64,000 bases of DNA from Astragalus membranaceus (GCA_039519185.1 CM076851.1:47412751-47476750); one strand, 5' to 3'. Positions 11,531 to 23,335 are shown, numbered from the stretch's first letter. The notes: generated from the letters alone by a model not told the origin. A program made the numbers and translations.

Positions 11531-13033
11531 GTTCCCATATTGCTAGCATAAATTCATCTTAGAGCAACCACCCAGACTACCCTCTATCGATTATTGCTTT
11601 TGATGGACACTTCTCAATAAAATTTGCTTGGAAGATTTCTTTTAATTATAGAAAGAGGAGAGTTCTTCTCTCTCTTTTGATCGGTCGAAGAGCAAATGAG
11701 AAAAGAGATATTGAATTATTAATCAGAAGACAATAATATCCTAACTTCAAAATAAAGTATCAAAACAATAAGGGAAAAATGCTAATTTTACTAAATGAGT
11801 TTTTTTTCCTTACTTTCTCTTCTCTTTCTTTCTTTCCTACTTCTCTTCTCCACCAAACAAGATAAATCCAATATCTCTTCCCTATTTCTCTCCATCATAC
11901 CTCTCTTTTCCTTATTTCTCCTCAAACAAAGAAGCCATAATGCTTAATTTCTGATTATGTAGTGTACAACTACTGCCTAAAGAATATGTAGGGACCTGTT
12001 CAAGTGACATGAAGTAGGTGTTCTTGTTGAAGAGCCTTCTTATCTTTCGGAAATTCTGACATACAAAAGTCAAGGAGCTGTAAGAATTCCCCTCCATTTG
12101 ATTCATTTCATACACAAGTAGAAAATGAGGAACTTGCAATCATGGAAGTTCAGATAAATGAGTTAGTTCATCTGTGGTAGTATATGATTGCCATCTCACA
12201 AAAAATTGCTGCAACAGCAAGCAAACTTGACAAAAAACATTGGCTTATAAATGCTAATCATTCAAATTTTGTGCTTTAAAAAACATAGTATAAGACATGC
12301 ATTAATTTTACATGTAAAACTTGAGCTTTACAATGGGATAATAAAGTTAAAGCATGAATGAAACTGCAGAAGCTATCTAGACTAATGCTATATACTTCTA
12401 ATCCATACCAGGGCATAGTGATTACAAGTATCTAACAATAACAAAGAATTCTCTTTTTTTGCCAGAGTTTCAGAAATATATTATTATTAACATGGAATAC
12501 AAGCGGTACTCTACACATTTACATCAAATGTAACAGATAAAGTTTGTTTCCTGTTACAACCTCCACCCTAAGAGTTACAATAAGAAGATAAACAGCAATT
12601 GAAATTTAACAACCATTCATTGAAAGACACTATGAATTTCAGTTCTTGCTTTAATCCAAAACCAGCTCCTAACCTTAATCATCTCCACCACTTCAAGTCC
12701 TCAACCATATTTAGCAGAGACGGATATGCATCCATACGGACCATATGATGGTAAGCAAAATTTTCAAAATCCCTTGAGCTGCATTTTTCCTGTGCCATTT
12801 CCAAATTCAGTCAGAAAAGGAGCTTTTTCTCATTTTGGCAAAACTGAACTAGAATATACCAATCAGAGCATCTTTGCCAAATGAGTTTCTAAAAATTGCA
12901 AGAGAAGAAAAGACCCATTTTGTCTCTTTTTGCGTATCTACAAAAGACACATAATGGTTGGTCATTCAAGTCAAAACACCTCCTTTGTGTAGGTTGATCT
13001 TTGTGGGAACTCTATGAAGGTTGACCTTTCAAG
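11531..13033. other. 3' flank of the PPR gene, no other gene seen
   Basis: About 1.5 kb of AT-rich sequence with no persuasive frame. The part nearest 13,033 is presumably 3' UTR of the minus-strand PPR gene. I cannot place a poly(A) site with confidence. Confidence 0.5.
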
Positions 13034-15545
13034 TCAAGACCCCAAACTCTGCCTAATGCAAGAAGCTAGTCTTTTCACAGATTGATCATCAAAAGAGATA
13101 TCAACCTCCTTAATCTTAGACACAAAGTCGATCGCTTCATCATGTTTCTGCGCTTTACAGTAACCATCAATTACAATCTTGTAAGTTAACTCATTAGGCA
13201 TGCAACCATGCTCAATCATATATCTAATGACTTCATCTGCTTCAGCAAACAATCCCTTCCCTGCATAGCTTGACAAGAAAGTATTGTATGTAATGGTACA
13301 AGGTTGAATCCCATTATTGGTCATGTCAGAAAGAGTTCGGATAGCCTCTTGCATTAGCCCTTTTCTACAAAATCCCTTGATGACGGTATTGTAAGACACA
13401 AGATCTGGCTCCAGACCAGAGTATTGAATTTCCATTAGCATTTCTTCAGCTTTCCAACAATCACCTACACGGGCATACAAGTCTATCAAGCTATTATAAG
13501 TGACAAGATTAGGCTGAAACCCACTTTTCTGAATCAAATGCAGCATTTCATGGGCCTTCTCGGGTAAATTGTTTCGGACAAACATTGAAAGCATGGAGTT
13601 AATTAAAACCATATCAAGTTTGTATCCATTCTTTTGCAATTGATGAAATGCCCTTTCCATTCCCCGAAGTTGTCTGCACTTGTAGTTTGTAAGGACAAGG
13701 GTTCTCAAAAGTGTCCAACTAGGAAAGACATGACCATCATAAATTTCCTTCTCAACCTTCTCTATTCCTCTGACATTCCCAGACTTAGAATAGCAATGAA
13801 GCAAAAGTGAGTATGAAGTTTCATTAGGCTTGAACCCCTTATTCCGCATGTCCATAATGACAGACTCTGCTGCTTTCCAATCACCTCGCCTGGCAAGAGC
13901 ATTTAGAAGAGCATTGTAAGTCGTTACGCATGGAGTGAAGCCTGCTGTAACCATTTCCTCGTACATTTTCGCAACATCAACTTCCGATCCACACCGACCA
14001 TATGCACTAATTAATGTATTGAATGTGTCTTTGTCAGGCTCAAATCCGCAGTTTTTCATTTCCCTCAAAACCTGGTTAACATATTTTTGTTTACCCTTCT
14101 CACCACACACAGCGAGCATTGTGTTCCAGGTTACACGATTAGGAGCACATCCATTCGATTTCATATCACAGAAAACCTTAATCATATCTTCTGATCTCAA
14201 CTTCTTGCCTAGCATTGCAAGAACAGAGTTATAGGTGCATATATTAGGAACACAACCCAATTCCTTCATCTGTCCCGAATAACTCTAACGCCTTGTCCTC
14301 ATTTCCAGCCTTACCATATGCATTTATCACAGTGGTATAAGTAATAGCATTTGGCATCACTCCTTTGCTTGTCATTGTATCAATGACAGCAGCACCTTCA
14401 TCATGAAACCCAGCTCTTACATATGCTGCCACAAGCTCATTATAAGTAACAGCATCAGGTACGCAATTACTTTCCTCCATTTCCTTCAAGATTTTCAAGG
14501 CCTCTGTGTAAACTCCAGCCTTCCCAAAAACCTGCAGCATAGAATTATACGTAACAGTTCCGGGTTTATATCCATTCAATTTCAAATCAGCAAAAAACTT
14601 CCTTGCTTCATCTAGCATACCCTCTCTCCCACAAGCAGATATCACAGTACTACAGGTAAACTCATCAAACTCAAGCCCTTTGCTTCTCATCTCATCCAAC
14701 AACTCCAAAATTCTATTCCAAGATCGACCCATCTTGCCATAAACATCAAGCATAACATTATAAGTGACCAAAGTTGGATCAAGACCCGTATCTTTCATCT
14801 TCTCAAAGATATCAATAGCACGTTTATACTTTCCAGAGCGAGCATAAGAGTGAAGAACAGTGGTACAGGCTCTGACATCAAGTGAATATTCCTCAACAGG
14901 AATTATATCAAACAGCTTAGATGCAATTGTATACTGTGATTCTCTCCCTAATATCCTAACAATAAGTTCAACAGCTTGATCATCTACCTTCATATTTTCA
15001 GACCCAAAATGCAACCAAACCCATTCAAAAAGCAAAAAAGCTTTTTCCCAATTCCCAGAAAGGTCTAAACCCTTCAATAAACTAGGAATATCAGCTAAAA
15101 GCAACTCTGATTTCACAGAGTTGAAAAACTCATTCAAGTCATTCAAATTCGACCCAACAATTGAATTTAACATATACTTACCTTTGTCAGATAAAAATCC
15201 AAACTTTACATCATCAAATAGGTTATACTCAACAGAAGCCGAAGTGGGTCTCTTTCTTTGAGACTGTTGAAGAGGTTCCTCAGTTGCATCAAGTGGAAAT
15301 TGTAGAGAAGGGAAATGGGTATTATTATCTTGAGTTAAAGGTACAAGTTGTGTTGAAGAAAGGTGTCGGAGATGTTGGAGAAGAGAATCAAGATGAAAAG
15401 AAGGAGTTTGTGGTTGTCGTGGTTTTGAAGGAGAGTGAGAAAATGTTGGTTTGAATTTCAAAGGTTGAGTTTTTGTTTGTGTTTGTGTTGGTTTTTTTGC
15501 AGGAACTGGAAGGAGTGGTCTATTGGGGAATAGAGTACCTTCCAT
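13034..15545 (-). CDS. PPR10: Chloroplast P-class PPR protein, PPR10 ortholog, with a 1-nt frame break
   Basis: P-class pentatricopeptide repeat proteins bind organelle RNA with tandem helical repeats. Maize PPR10 (Arabidopsis At2g18940) sits on the atpI-atpH and psaJ-rpl33 chloroplast intergenic RNAs, blocks exonucleases and promotes atpH translation. The start chosen is the ATG at 15,545 (MEGTLFPNRPLLPVP), which matches the family N-terminus; an in-frame ATG at 15,764 would add 73 unlikely residues. The N-terminal part is basic, Pro/Ser/Thr-rich and transit-peptide-like. PPR units run from about residue 220 to the C-terminus, with cores such as TLVTYNVMLDVYGKMGRSW, VTYNSMLQVFGKAG and VTWNTMLAVCGEKG. 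Total length is 836 codons plus a stop, close to the family, with no intron. One extra base at 14,273 (after codon 424, inside ELFG-QMKELG) shifts the frame, so a stop follows within about ten codons. Both halves are otherwise open and well conserved. Sequencing error or a very recent mutation is likelier than old decay. Confidence 0.9.
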
Positions 15546-15827
15546 TGATTGAAAAGTGAAAGTGTGGACTGTGCAGTGGAAACAGAAGAAGAAATAGGAA
15601 GAGTTGAGAATAAGGAAGATGAGATTGAAAGATATTTTGGAATGGAGTTTGTGATTTTCTGTTGTTTCGTTGGAAATGAAGGAATGGAAATGAATTTGCG
15701 TGGATGATAAAGAGGATGGATGATGCGCGGTGAAAGGAGTGACTCGTATTGAAACTGCCATCATCTTACATGACCCCCGTTCCGGTTATTTTTATAAGGA
15801 GTGACGAATTCCCTCTTTTTCACATGT

Positions 15828-16385
15828 ATTTTTTTTTTGTAAAGTAACGTATCCTCCACGGTGATCGAGGAGACTAATCGTTTGAGATATCTGAAATTCA
15901 TTTAGGAGTTGACCTCTCTCAACAAATATTTTTCCATACGCACCGACCAGAGATTGAACGCGGGACCAAATGGTTAAGGGATCCAAGTATCTACCACTTG
16001 TGCCACATCATTCGAGATATCTGAAATTCATTTAGGAGTTGACCTCTCCCAACAAATATTTTTCCATACGCACCGACCAGAGATCAAACGCAGGACCAAA
16101 TGGTTAAGAGATCCAAGTATCTACCACTTGTGCCACATCATGTTGGTTTGACCTCTCCCAACAAATATTTTTCCATACGCACCGACCAGAGATCAAACGC
16201 AGGACCAAATGGTTAAGGGATCCAAGTATCTACCACTTGTGCCACATCATTCGAGATATTTGAAATTCATTTAGGAGTTGACCTCTCCCAACAAATATTT
16301 TTCCATACGCACCGACCAGAGATCGAACGCGGGACCAAATGGTTAAGGGATCCAAATATCTACCACTTGTGCCACATCATGTTGG
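15828..16385 (-). mobile_element. tRNA-derived SINE, four-unit multimer
   Basis: On the minus strand each unit starts near ATGATGTGGCACAAGTGGTA (box A-like) and carries GCGTTCGATCTC (box B-like), followed by a body of about 120 bases. Four units lie head to tail (about 16,385-16,250, 16,249-16,141, 16,140-16,011 and 16,010-15,839). Only the last has the full 3' part and an A-tail (plus-strand T-run, 15,829-15,838). The whole block is flanked by one 11-bp direct repeat, TTTTCACATGT, at 15,817-15,827 and 16,386-16,396. It inserted just upstream of the PPR gene. A single-unit relative lies at 20,268-20,455. Confidence 0.85.
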
Positions 16386-16709
16386 TTTTCACATGTGAGT
16401 AAGACAATAATCGTCGTTTCTTACCGATTAAAAAGTAAGTGATTTTATTGTTAAATAATTTAGAGATTTTTAAGAAAATGAGAAGATTTGGTAAAAAAAA
16501 AAGAAAATGAGAAGATATTTTGTATTTGTCTAACATAATGGGAATTATTTGTTTTTGAAAAAATCATTCTTTAAAAAGATGATTTTTATGAGAAGCTACT
16601 CAAAACAGATTCTGATTTAGAGTGGTTTTTAGATTTTCATTTTTTTTAAAAACGGTAACAAACAGATGAAAAACTTCCAAAATAAATTATTTTTAATGAG
16701 AGAAAAAAA

Positions 16710-17120
16710 GTTATTAGTCAATTTGGTCTCTAAAATTTTACAAAAGTTCAATTTAGCCCGTTGCATTTATAATATATCAACTTAGTCCATGACTTTTACA
16801 CAAGTATTTCAATTTAGCATCTCTTTAATATCAATTTAGTTCCTCTAAGGGATACTGAAGAAGTGCAGTTGGCGAGCTAAGGGATGCTAAAGGAGTGCAC
16901 CAAATGAGTGCAAGAAGGAGGTCCCGGGTTCAAACCCCAGAAACTAACATTTCCCCCACCCCACTAACATTGGCTATCAAAAAAAAAGTTCCTCTATTTT
17001 ACAAAAAATGACTAAATGGAAATACTTTGCAAAAGTCAGGGACTCGGTTGATATATTATAAACGTCAGGGGATAAATTAAAATTTTGTGAAATTTCAGAG
17101 ACTAAATTGGTTAATAACTT
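16710..17120. mobile_element. MITE with long terminal inverted repeats (Mutator-like)
   Basis: The left end (GTTATTAGTCAATTTGGTCT) and the right end (AGACTAAATTGGTTAATAAC) are imperfect inverted copies extending about 100 bases inward. Flanks GAGAAAAAAA (16,700-16,709) and GGGAAAAAAA (17,121-17,130) could be a 9-10 bp TSD with one mismatch, which fits a MULE, but the A-run makes this weak. No coding capacity. It contains a SINE. Confidence 0.65.
16848..16986 (+). mobile_element. tRNA-derived SINE inside the MITE
   Basis: An exact 10-bp TSD, AGTTCCTCTA, lies at 16,838-16,847 and 16,987-16,996. The body has a box A-like TGGCGAGCTAAGG and a clear box B, GGTTCAAACCC (16,927-16,937), and ends in an A-run. 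A related copy lies at about 61,294-61,390. Confidence 0.85.
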
Positions 17121-17546
17121 GGGAAAAAAAGCCTCTCATGGGAAAGAGTACGAATAGGCTGGGCTCCGCAAGACCTGAGTTTGATCTGCATTGAAAATAT
17201 TAATCCTGAATTTGACCAGTGGCATGTTATAGGTCCATTTTTTAGGTCGGACTTGATCTTTTTGAAAGCATGACAAGGTTTGAAAGTCTGTTTAAAAGCA
17301 CATTTCACTATTTTATTTACAAAAACCTACAATCTTTGAGTGATGTTAGGCTTTTATAAATAGAATAGCAAGCTAATAAGTCAATGAGAATAAATTCAAA
17401 TTTGACATATGACAAAATCTTTATCTTTGTAAGAATTCTCTTTTTTACAAGCTTGTATGACATTCTATTTTATAATAATACCTGTCACAAAGTGATGTAA
17501 GTCCATATGTTTAAATTAACAAAAAATGTCAGTAAATTTATGGTTT

Positions 17547-17729
17547 TTTTTTGTATATACCAGGGTATCCACTGCCGAACGCGGTGACTAATCCCTTCGT
17601 TGGATTCGAGGCATCTCGAAGGGTGGGATAGCTGGCCCAGGGATTTGAAGCTGCTCCATACCCAATGTGAGGATCGAACCCTCGACACTTGGTTAAGGGA
17701 GGATGAGCCTCAACCGCTCAACCCCTGGG
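17547..17729 (-). mobile_element. tRNA-derived SINE, second family
   Basis: The flanking TSD is TTTATGGTTT at 17,537-17,546 and 17,730-17,739. On the minus strand the body begins CCCAGGGGTTGAGCGGTTGA, has box B GGGTTCGATCCTC (about 17,669-17,681) and ends in an A-tail (plus-strand T-run at 17,544-17,552). The A/B box spacing fits a Pol III promoter. Its sequence differs from the two other SINE families here. Confidence 0.85.
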
Positions 17730-17924
17730 TTTATGGTTTAATACAAAGTACAAAGTTCAATAAAATAATAATAGTAGTAAAAAAATACTATTTATATTTA
17801 TCTAAGTAGACCTAAAAGGCTTTTCGGTGACATGTAGTCACTCGTCCTCCATCATCGCTCAATGTCGTCACAGAGGAGCAATGCATCATTATCTCAAACA
17901 AGAGCTTCACCATCAAGACAAGGT

Positions 17925-18640
17925 ATTTTAGTCCCTGAAACAGATACACTTATCTCATTTTAGTCCCTAAAAGATATCACTCACTGTCATTTTAGTCCCT
18001 GAAACATCTGCGTTAATTCATTTTAGTCCCTGAATCCACATTCATTTTAGTCCCTGAAACATCTGCGTTAATTCATATTGCAAACCAGTTCATCTCAAAC
18101 AAAATTGTATTACATAATGCATAAACATATATAACAAAAGATATCCTACATATTCTATTACAACTTCATAATTTGTTCAAAAGATATCCTACTAATACAT
18201 ATTACAACTAGTTCATAGTCTTCAAATAGTCTTCCTATTGTAATTCAAATAAATAATAGTCTTGCTGTATGACTATTTTAGCATATGCAATTATGCAATT
18301 ATTTGAAGAGTTGTAATAGAATATGTAGTTAATCTTTTGAACCAGTTATGCAACTATGCAATTATGCATATGTTTTGGACAAATTATGAAGTTGCAATTA
18401 TGCATATGTATTAGAAAATGTTATTGAAATATTCTGGTTTTGCACTTAAAGTTTCTGGTTTAAAATTCTGGTTTTTGTGAAGTGTGAGATGAACTGATTG
18501 CACTGCAGAAGTAATTTAAGATTCGAGGGACTAAAATGAACTCATGTATATGTTTCAGGGACTAAAATGACAGTAAGTGACATCTTTCAGGGACTAAAAT
18601 GAGATAAAAGTATATGTTTCAGGGACTAATTTGACAGTTT
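17925..18640. repeat. Fold-back (inverted-repeat) element with TTTTAGTCCCTGAAAC motifs
   Basis: The left arm has repeated TTTTAGTCCCTGAAAC and TCACTGTCATTTTAGTCCC. The right arm (about 18,515-18,640) has the reverse complements GTTTCAGGGACTAAAATGA. The arms can pair over about 80-130 bases around an AT-rich loop. This is a MITE-like structure. I could not fix exact ends or a TSD. Confidence 0.6.
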
Positions 18641-18829
18641 TTATGTAGAAATGTAATTTAACTTGAATATTATGTAGTTATTACTGGGACGAATTATGCG
18701 GTTATGCATCAGTTTTTGTTTGACAGATAATGCTATTGAAAGTTAACAACATTACATCAGTATGTAGTATTGGAATATTATGCAGTATTATGCAGATTCC
18801 AATTTGAAATTAAAAAAAAAACTAATTCC

Positions 18830-19312
18830 AAAACCCACTAAAATTGAAACCCCTTTCTGGTCAACATGCGGGGTGAGAGAAGGTGTAGTGAGAGAGCATT
18901 TCTGACAGTGGTAGTTGTTCTGTGAATCGTCGTCATGGCTGGCTGGGAATGCGTCATGTCTGTAGCTTGAAATTTCTGCGTGATTCGTGAAGGTGAAGGT
19001 GAGATCTGTAGGGAGAGAGAGAAACTGGAAGGTGAGAAGGATCCGGGTTTAACTGGAAGTTTTTGGGTTTAATTTTTGGATTGGGTTTGGGGAAGAAGAA
19101 GAAGAAGATATATGTAAGATTAAAATGCCAAATCAGCAGATCCATGTGGCATAAAACGTGCCAAATCAGCCAAATTGACGGAGTTAAGGATGTCCACTAA
19201 CGTGAAGGACGAACGTAATACGAATTGAGGGACCTTTTTGCATTTTTGCTCGAACGAGGAACCAAATTGACAGTGAGCTACACTTTCAGGGACCAAATTG
19301 GCTATTAACCCT
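18830..19312. repeat. MITE end, AATTTGGTCCCTGAAAG type
   Basis: The minus strand from 19,312 begins GGTTAATAGCCAATTTGGTC and continues with motifs such as GTCAATTTGG, resembling the terminal arms of Mutator-type MITEs. A matching left arm is not obvious, so the copy may be truncated or may be nested with the fold-back to its left. Confidence 0.45.
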
Positions 19313-20252
19313 ACTTTTTACTTCTCTTGAATCAATTTGGTCTATATATTTTTTATCGTACCAATATTTCCGCTTTTATATGCGTACTAGACAAGAAATA
19401 TCCATGTGTCGACACAACCTATTCATCTATTAACTACTTGAATCCCGTGACAACACGATCATATGTTTCTAAAAGTAGAATAATACTAGAAAGGAGGGTT
19501 TGAATAGAGTTTTTCACAATTTTTTCTAAAACTTTGTTTTCAAAAACCTTTTTTGTAAACGGTATATAACACGAAGGTAAAAGAAAGCAAGTAAATGATA
19601 CAAGTAATTTATTCTTGTTCACTACCACTTGATAGTTAGTCCAGTCCCTTCAAAGTTTTTGAAGGATTTGCACTAAAAATTCCTTTTACAAACCCAATAG
19701 TTTATCTACCAACTTGGCTAAACACTTAGCTTCTTAGAACTGCTTGACCTCAAGCCTCTAAGGAAATGCGGCTACTGGGAATTTTAAAAATAATGAGTTT
19801 ATATAAAGATAAAAGACATTCTCAACTGAGAGGTTTGCAATGAAAGCATTTTAGAAAGATATAGAATTTTTCTAGTTTCTCTTGACTTCAGAGTGCTCGA
19901 ACTTCAAAGATAAACACGCTTTGAGTGTGGACACTTTTTTAATGCGATATGCTCTTAATAGCTTGGTTGCTTGAATATTCAGAATAGTGATAGAATCGTT
20001 TGTTGCTCCAAGAAGAGGTGAACGCCTTATATAGAGAAGTGGAAATTATAGTCGTTGATGCACATTCTAAGATAGAAATCTATTCATTGAAATTAGGGAT
20101 TTTCGAGGGAGACAACTGCATTAAATGGAATCAGGTCGTACACTAATTCACGCCAAAAATATGCTTTTTCCATACATCGCTACAACCATGTACTATCAGA
20201 GCATTTTAAACTGAGACAATATCTTTCTTGTCGCTTTTTGCATTATTCTCAT
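19313..20252. other. Unassigned flank, possibly old Copia (SIRE/Maximus-like) LTR
   Basis: No coding frame. AGAAAGGAGGGTTTGAATAG at about 19,489 and TGATATCAT at 20,813-20,821 recall the edges of SIRE/Maximus LTRs. The sequence to about 20,823 and the pieces after 30,381 may be one older repeat split by the younger insertions. This is a weak inference. Confidence 0.3.
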
Positions 20253-20267
20253 TATCTCATTCTCTTT

Positions 20268-20455
20268 TTTCTTTTGGTAAACCAATGTATTCCCTATGCG
20301 CAACTGCAAAGACTAATCTTTCGAGGTACTGAAATCCATTTAAAGGGTTGATCTCTCACACTAAATGTTTTTCCATATGCACCGGTCAGGGATCAAATTT
20401 ACTAGGTGGTTAAAGAACCTAAGTATCTACCACTTATACTACACCATGTTGGCTT
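20268..20455 (-). mobile_element. tRNA-derived SINE, monomer of the 15,828 family
   Basis: A 15-bp TSD, TATCTCATTCTCTTT, lies at 20,253-20,267 and 20,456-20,470. The minus strand begins GCCAACATGGTGTAGTATAA and follows the unit at 15,839-16,010 through its 3' end, with an A-rich tail. It is one unit long, which shows what a normal copy of this family looks like. Confidence 0.85.
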
Positions 20456-20823
20456 TATCTCATTCTCTTTAGTCCTTTATTCTTTGTACAAAAATAAATA
20501 TTTCTAGATGCCATTAAATATCCCGTTTAATGTGGTCTTGTCTTCTGATGAAGCTTTTCATACGAGTAGGAAAATAGAAGCTTGAAAGCACTTGTGCCAA
20601 AACTAAATAGATGTTTGATCGACCAAACACTTCAACTTGAACGCTAACCAGATACTCTCTGAAAGATAAGCCTTAAATAAAAGCTTCACTGAGAGAACGA
20701 ATCTTTAATCAGGTGATACACTTGTTGACCAGGTGATATCATGGTACTGTGAGACCAAGTGTTGGACGCTGTCAAAGCAGGAGTGTATACCATAAATTAA
20801 AGAGTGGTATTTTGATATCATAC

Positions 20824-21104
20824 TGTGAAAAGTGTAAAAGTGATAAACTGAATCTCTTGACTTTCATTGAATAAGGACTGAGTATATATACAATGGTTCA
20901 ATTCTAACTGATTTAGTTAGCTTAGTTAGATCTAGAAACAGAAACAGTTAGGAAGTAACAGAATGCTAACTATCTAGAACTATCTCACTAAGCCTAGTCA
21001 TCATACATGTGGCCGCCTATTCATATCTGATGAGTCAACAAATACACAACTCAAGTTTGACTTATTTACATTATTTGATCACATGATTCCTACACTCTAT
21101 TACA
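20824..21104 (-). repeat. 3' LTR of the young Copia element
   Basis: Matches 30,100-30,380 with two substitutions (one near 20,877, one near 21,062). It contains a TATA-like GTATATATAC about 60 bases from the coding-strand 3' end, a plausible promoter core. The pol frame runs across the polypurine tract and stops inside this LTR at 21,071. Confidence 0.9.
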
Positions 21105-21334
21105 CCCCCCTCAAACGAGAGGTGACTGGCACAAGTCACTTTGAGTTTGTTCCTGAGATCAGTAAATTGTGGTGCTGAAAGCGGCTTAGTGAGTACATCG
21201 GCTATCTGTAGAGCAGCTGGTACATGTAAAACTGAGAGCTGTTTGGACAGAACTTTTTCCCGCACAAAATGAATATCAAGTTCTAAATGTTTTGTTCGTG
21301 AATGTAGTACCGGATTATGTGCTATTGCAACAGC
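21071..21334 (-). pseudogene. Copia RNase H C-terminal piece, separated by CACTA
   Basis: Reads HNPVLHSRTKHLELDIHFVR and VLTKPLSAPQF, the standard end of Copia RNase H. It continues the frame of 25,838-30,022 exactly if the CACTA element and one AGC duplicate are discounted, so the break is due to that insertion alone. The stop at 21,071 lies inside the 3' LTR. Confidence 0.9.
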
Positions 21335-21939
21335 CACTACAAGAATTTCGGTGATTTCCGAGGGAAAAATCCCTCGGAAAAGCAGGAAAATCGGTCGCTA
21401 ATGCACGTTTCCGACGGAATTTCCGACGGACAAAATTCCGTGGGATAAACAGTCCTCGCAAACGATTTCCGACGGAAAATTCCCTCGGAAACGTTTCCGT
21501 CGCAAATCCCTCGCAAATCCCTCGGAAATATCCCTCGCAAATCCCTCGGAAATATCCCTCGCAAATCCCTCGCAAATTCCGTCGAAAATCCGTCGGAAAA
21601 ATTAATTTACTGTAAAAAAAAACTAAATCCCAACAGTCATCCATTCAAGCTCCACAAATAATGTGAACCAAGTTGATGCTATCTCAAATTTAACAGTGCT
21701 TAGCAACAAATGGGAAATCCTATCTCAAAGGAAGACATCAATAATTCAAATAAAGATTATCTCTACAATATTAGAAAAACATTGTTTTGGACTCCAAATC
21801 AAATTGATTAGCAAAATTATAATTCTAATTTGACCCACATTCACAGTGCTTAGCAACAAATCAAAGGCAGCAACATCAATACTCACACACTAAAGAACCA
21901 ACAGAACACATCACTTCTATTTCAACGTCACTGAAAATA

Positions 21940-22320
21940 CTATGAAGAAAAACTGATAGTGGAAACAAATAGTATTGAAGTTGATGCAGCCTCAAGGGAA
22001 CCAAGTTGTTTTTCAATATAACTATGTTGTGAATTCAAACTGTCAACCTGTACAGGAAAGGGGACAAAACTTAATGCTTGATACCAACAAATCCTGGAAA
22101 AGTATTTTCCAGACTCTGAAATAAGTATTACCTCTTTCTGGCTTTTAGCTAACTCCATTTCCAGAGCAGAAACAGTTTTTTCTGCAGCCTGATATCGTCG
22201 CACAGCATCCATCATTCGCTGGCGAACGGCGGTCAATTTATCGGTCAATCCAGACAACTCCCTTTCAGCACTTGCAACTGCTTCTACTGACACATTTGTA
22301 GCTCGAATAGATGTCCCCAT
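21940..22320 (-). pseudogene. Captured coiled-coil gene fragment inside CACTA
   Basis: Exon 1 (22,132-22,320) starts MGTSIRATNVSVEAVASAER and encodes 63 residues with a heptad-like pattern (ELSGLTDKLTAVRQRMMDA, QAAEKTVSALEMELAKSQKE). A GT..AG intron of 84 bases (22,048-22,131) fits, with a pyrimidine-rich CCTTTCCTGTACAG acceptor. Exon 2 (21,940-22,047) continues in phase as VDSLNSQHSYIEKQLGSLEA. The total is about 98 residues. The first half looks like host protein; the C-terminal hydrophobic end may be read-through. I do not recognise the parent gene. A coiled-coil host gene piece carried by the transposon is the best reading. Confidence 0.55.
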
Positions 22321-23164
22321 CTTCCCACCCTTAGGCTTACTATAACAAAAACTATAACAAAAACAAAACAGATAATCACTGGGAAATTATGTTCAATTCA
22401 ATCAAATCAAGAGTATTATTTTATAAGCAGAAACTAGATACAAATACTAGTGAGCTTGGCTTCAGCCCCTACAAGGTTTTAAATGGCTCCAAGGAGTAAA
22501 CATTATTTTCTTAAATTTAACTAGTTTAAAACTGTCAAAGATACCAAAAATACCAACTATTCCAAAAACTTAGCTGCTAACACTTGTGTAACACTTGGAT
22601 ACTGTCACACTATTGTATAACATACCACTGGATAAATATTTTTCAAATCAACTAGTGGATCAAGAGTTACTATCATACAGATCGTATTTAGAATTTTTCA
22701 CATCAATCAGAGTTGAAATTTGGAAATTAATGTAAGAAAATATATATTAGCAAAGAATAGCTAAATAATGGACACAACCTTGTTTATACAAATCCAATAA
22801 GACTAGTCCAGAAGTTAAAGTGAGCAACTTATAAAATTCAAAATATTTAATAGCTAAAGGAAATACCAATATCATGAAAGTAGCAACATTGAAATGCCTT
22901 CAAATCTATTAAAGGAACCTAGTGTTACTTTAACTACATCTATTGAGCTCATATATACGTAACACACATTATTGCTTGCATTTTAGCATAATAGAAGGCT
23001 ATATAAAAAGTCAATGCACTCATTATAAAATACAGTGAAGAAGAGAAGCTGGAGAATACCTGTAGGACCTTCGACTTCGGCTGTAGAAGGCAACAATAAC
23101 ATGAGTGTTTGAGATACGAACATAAAACTAAAGAAAAACACATGATTATAGTATTACAGGAATG

Positions 23165-23335
23165 AAGTCACTGCAGGATCAACCTCTGGTTTAATTAGAC
23201 TGAATTGTGCAAATATCCTTAAGTTTTCCAACAATAATGTTTCCAGCATTTGGCCCATGTACCCATCGAAGTATAAAATCACAATTGCACAATTCATCCC
23301 CATCTTTAAAAGAATGCTCCATTACTTGCACCTAT
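23165..23335 (-). pseudogene. Possible second captured exon inside CACTA
   Basis: The minus strand reads QVMEHSFKDGDELCNCDFIL, then RWVHGPNAGNIIVGKLKDIC, with a stop soon after. Its composition is more protein-like than the surrounding AT-rich DNA, and it lies on the same strand as the fragment at 21,940-22,320. In transcript order it comes before that fragment, separated by sequence that could be intron. Family unknown. Confidence 0.4.

Noticed and set aside
15546..15764. Upstream in-frame ATG of the PPR gene as the start
   Set aside because: It adds 73 residues unlike the family; MEGTLFPNRPLL matches the known N-terminus.
17640..17735. A genuine tRNA gene on the minus strand (box B GGGTTCGATCC)
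   Set aside because: No cloverleaf fits, and the A-tail and TSD identify it as a SINE.
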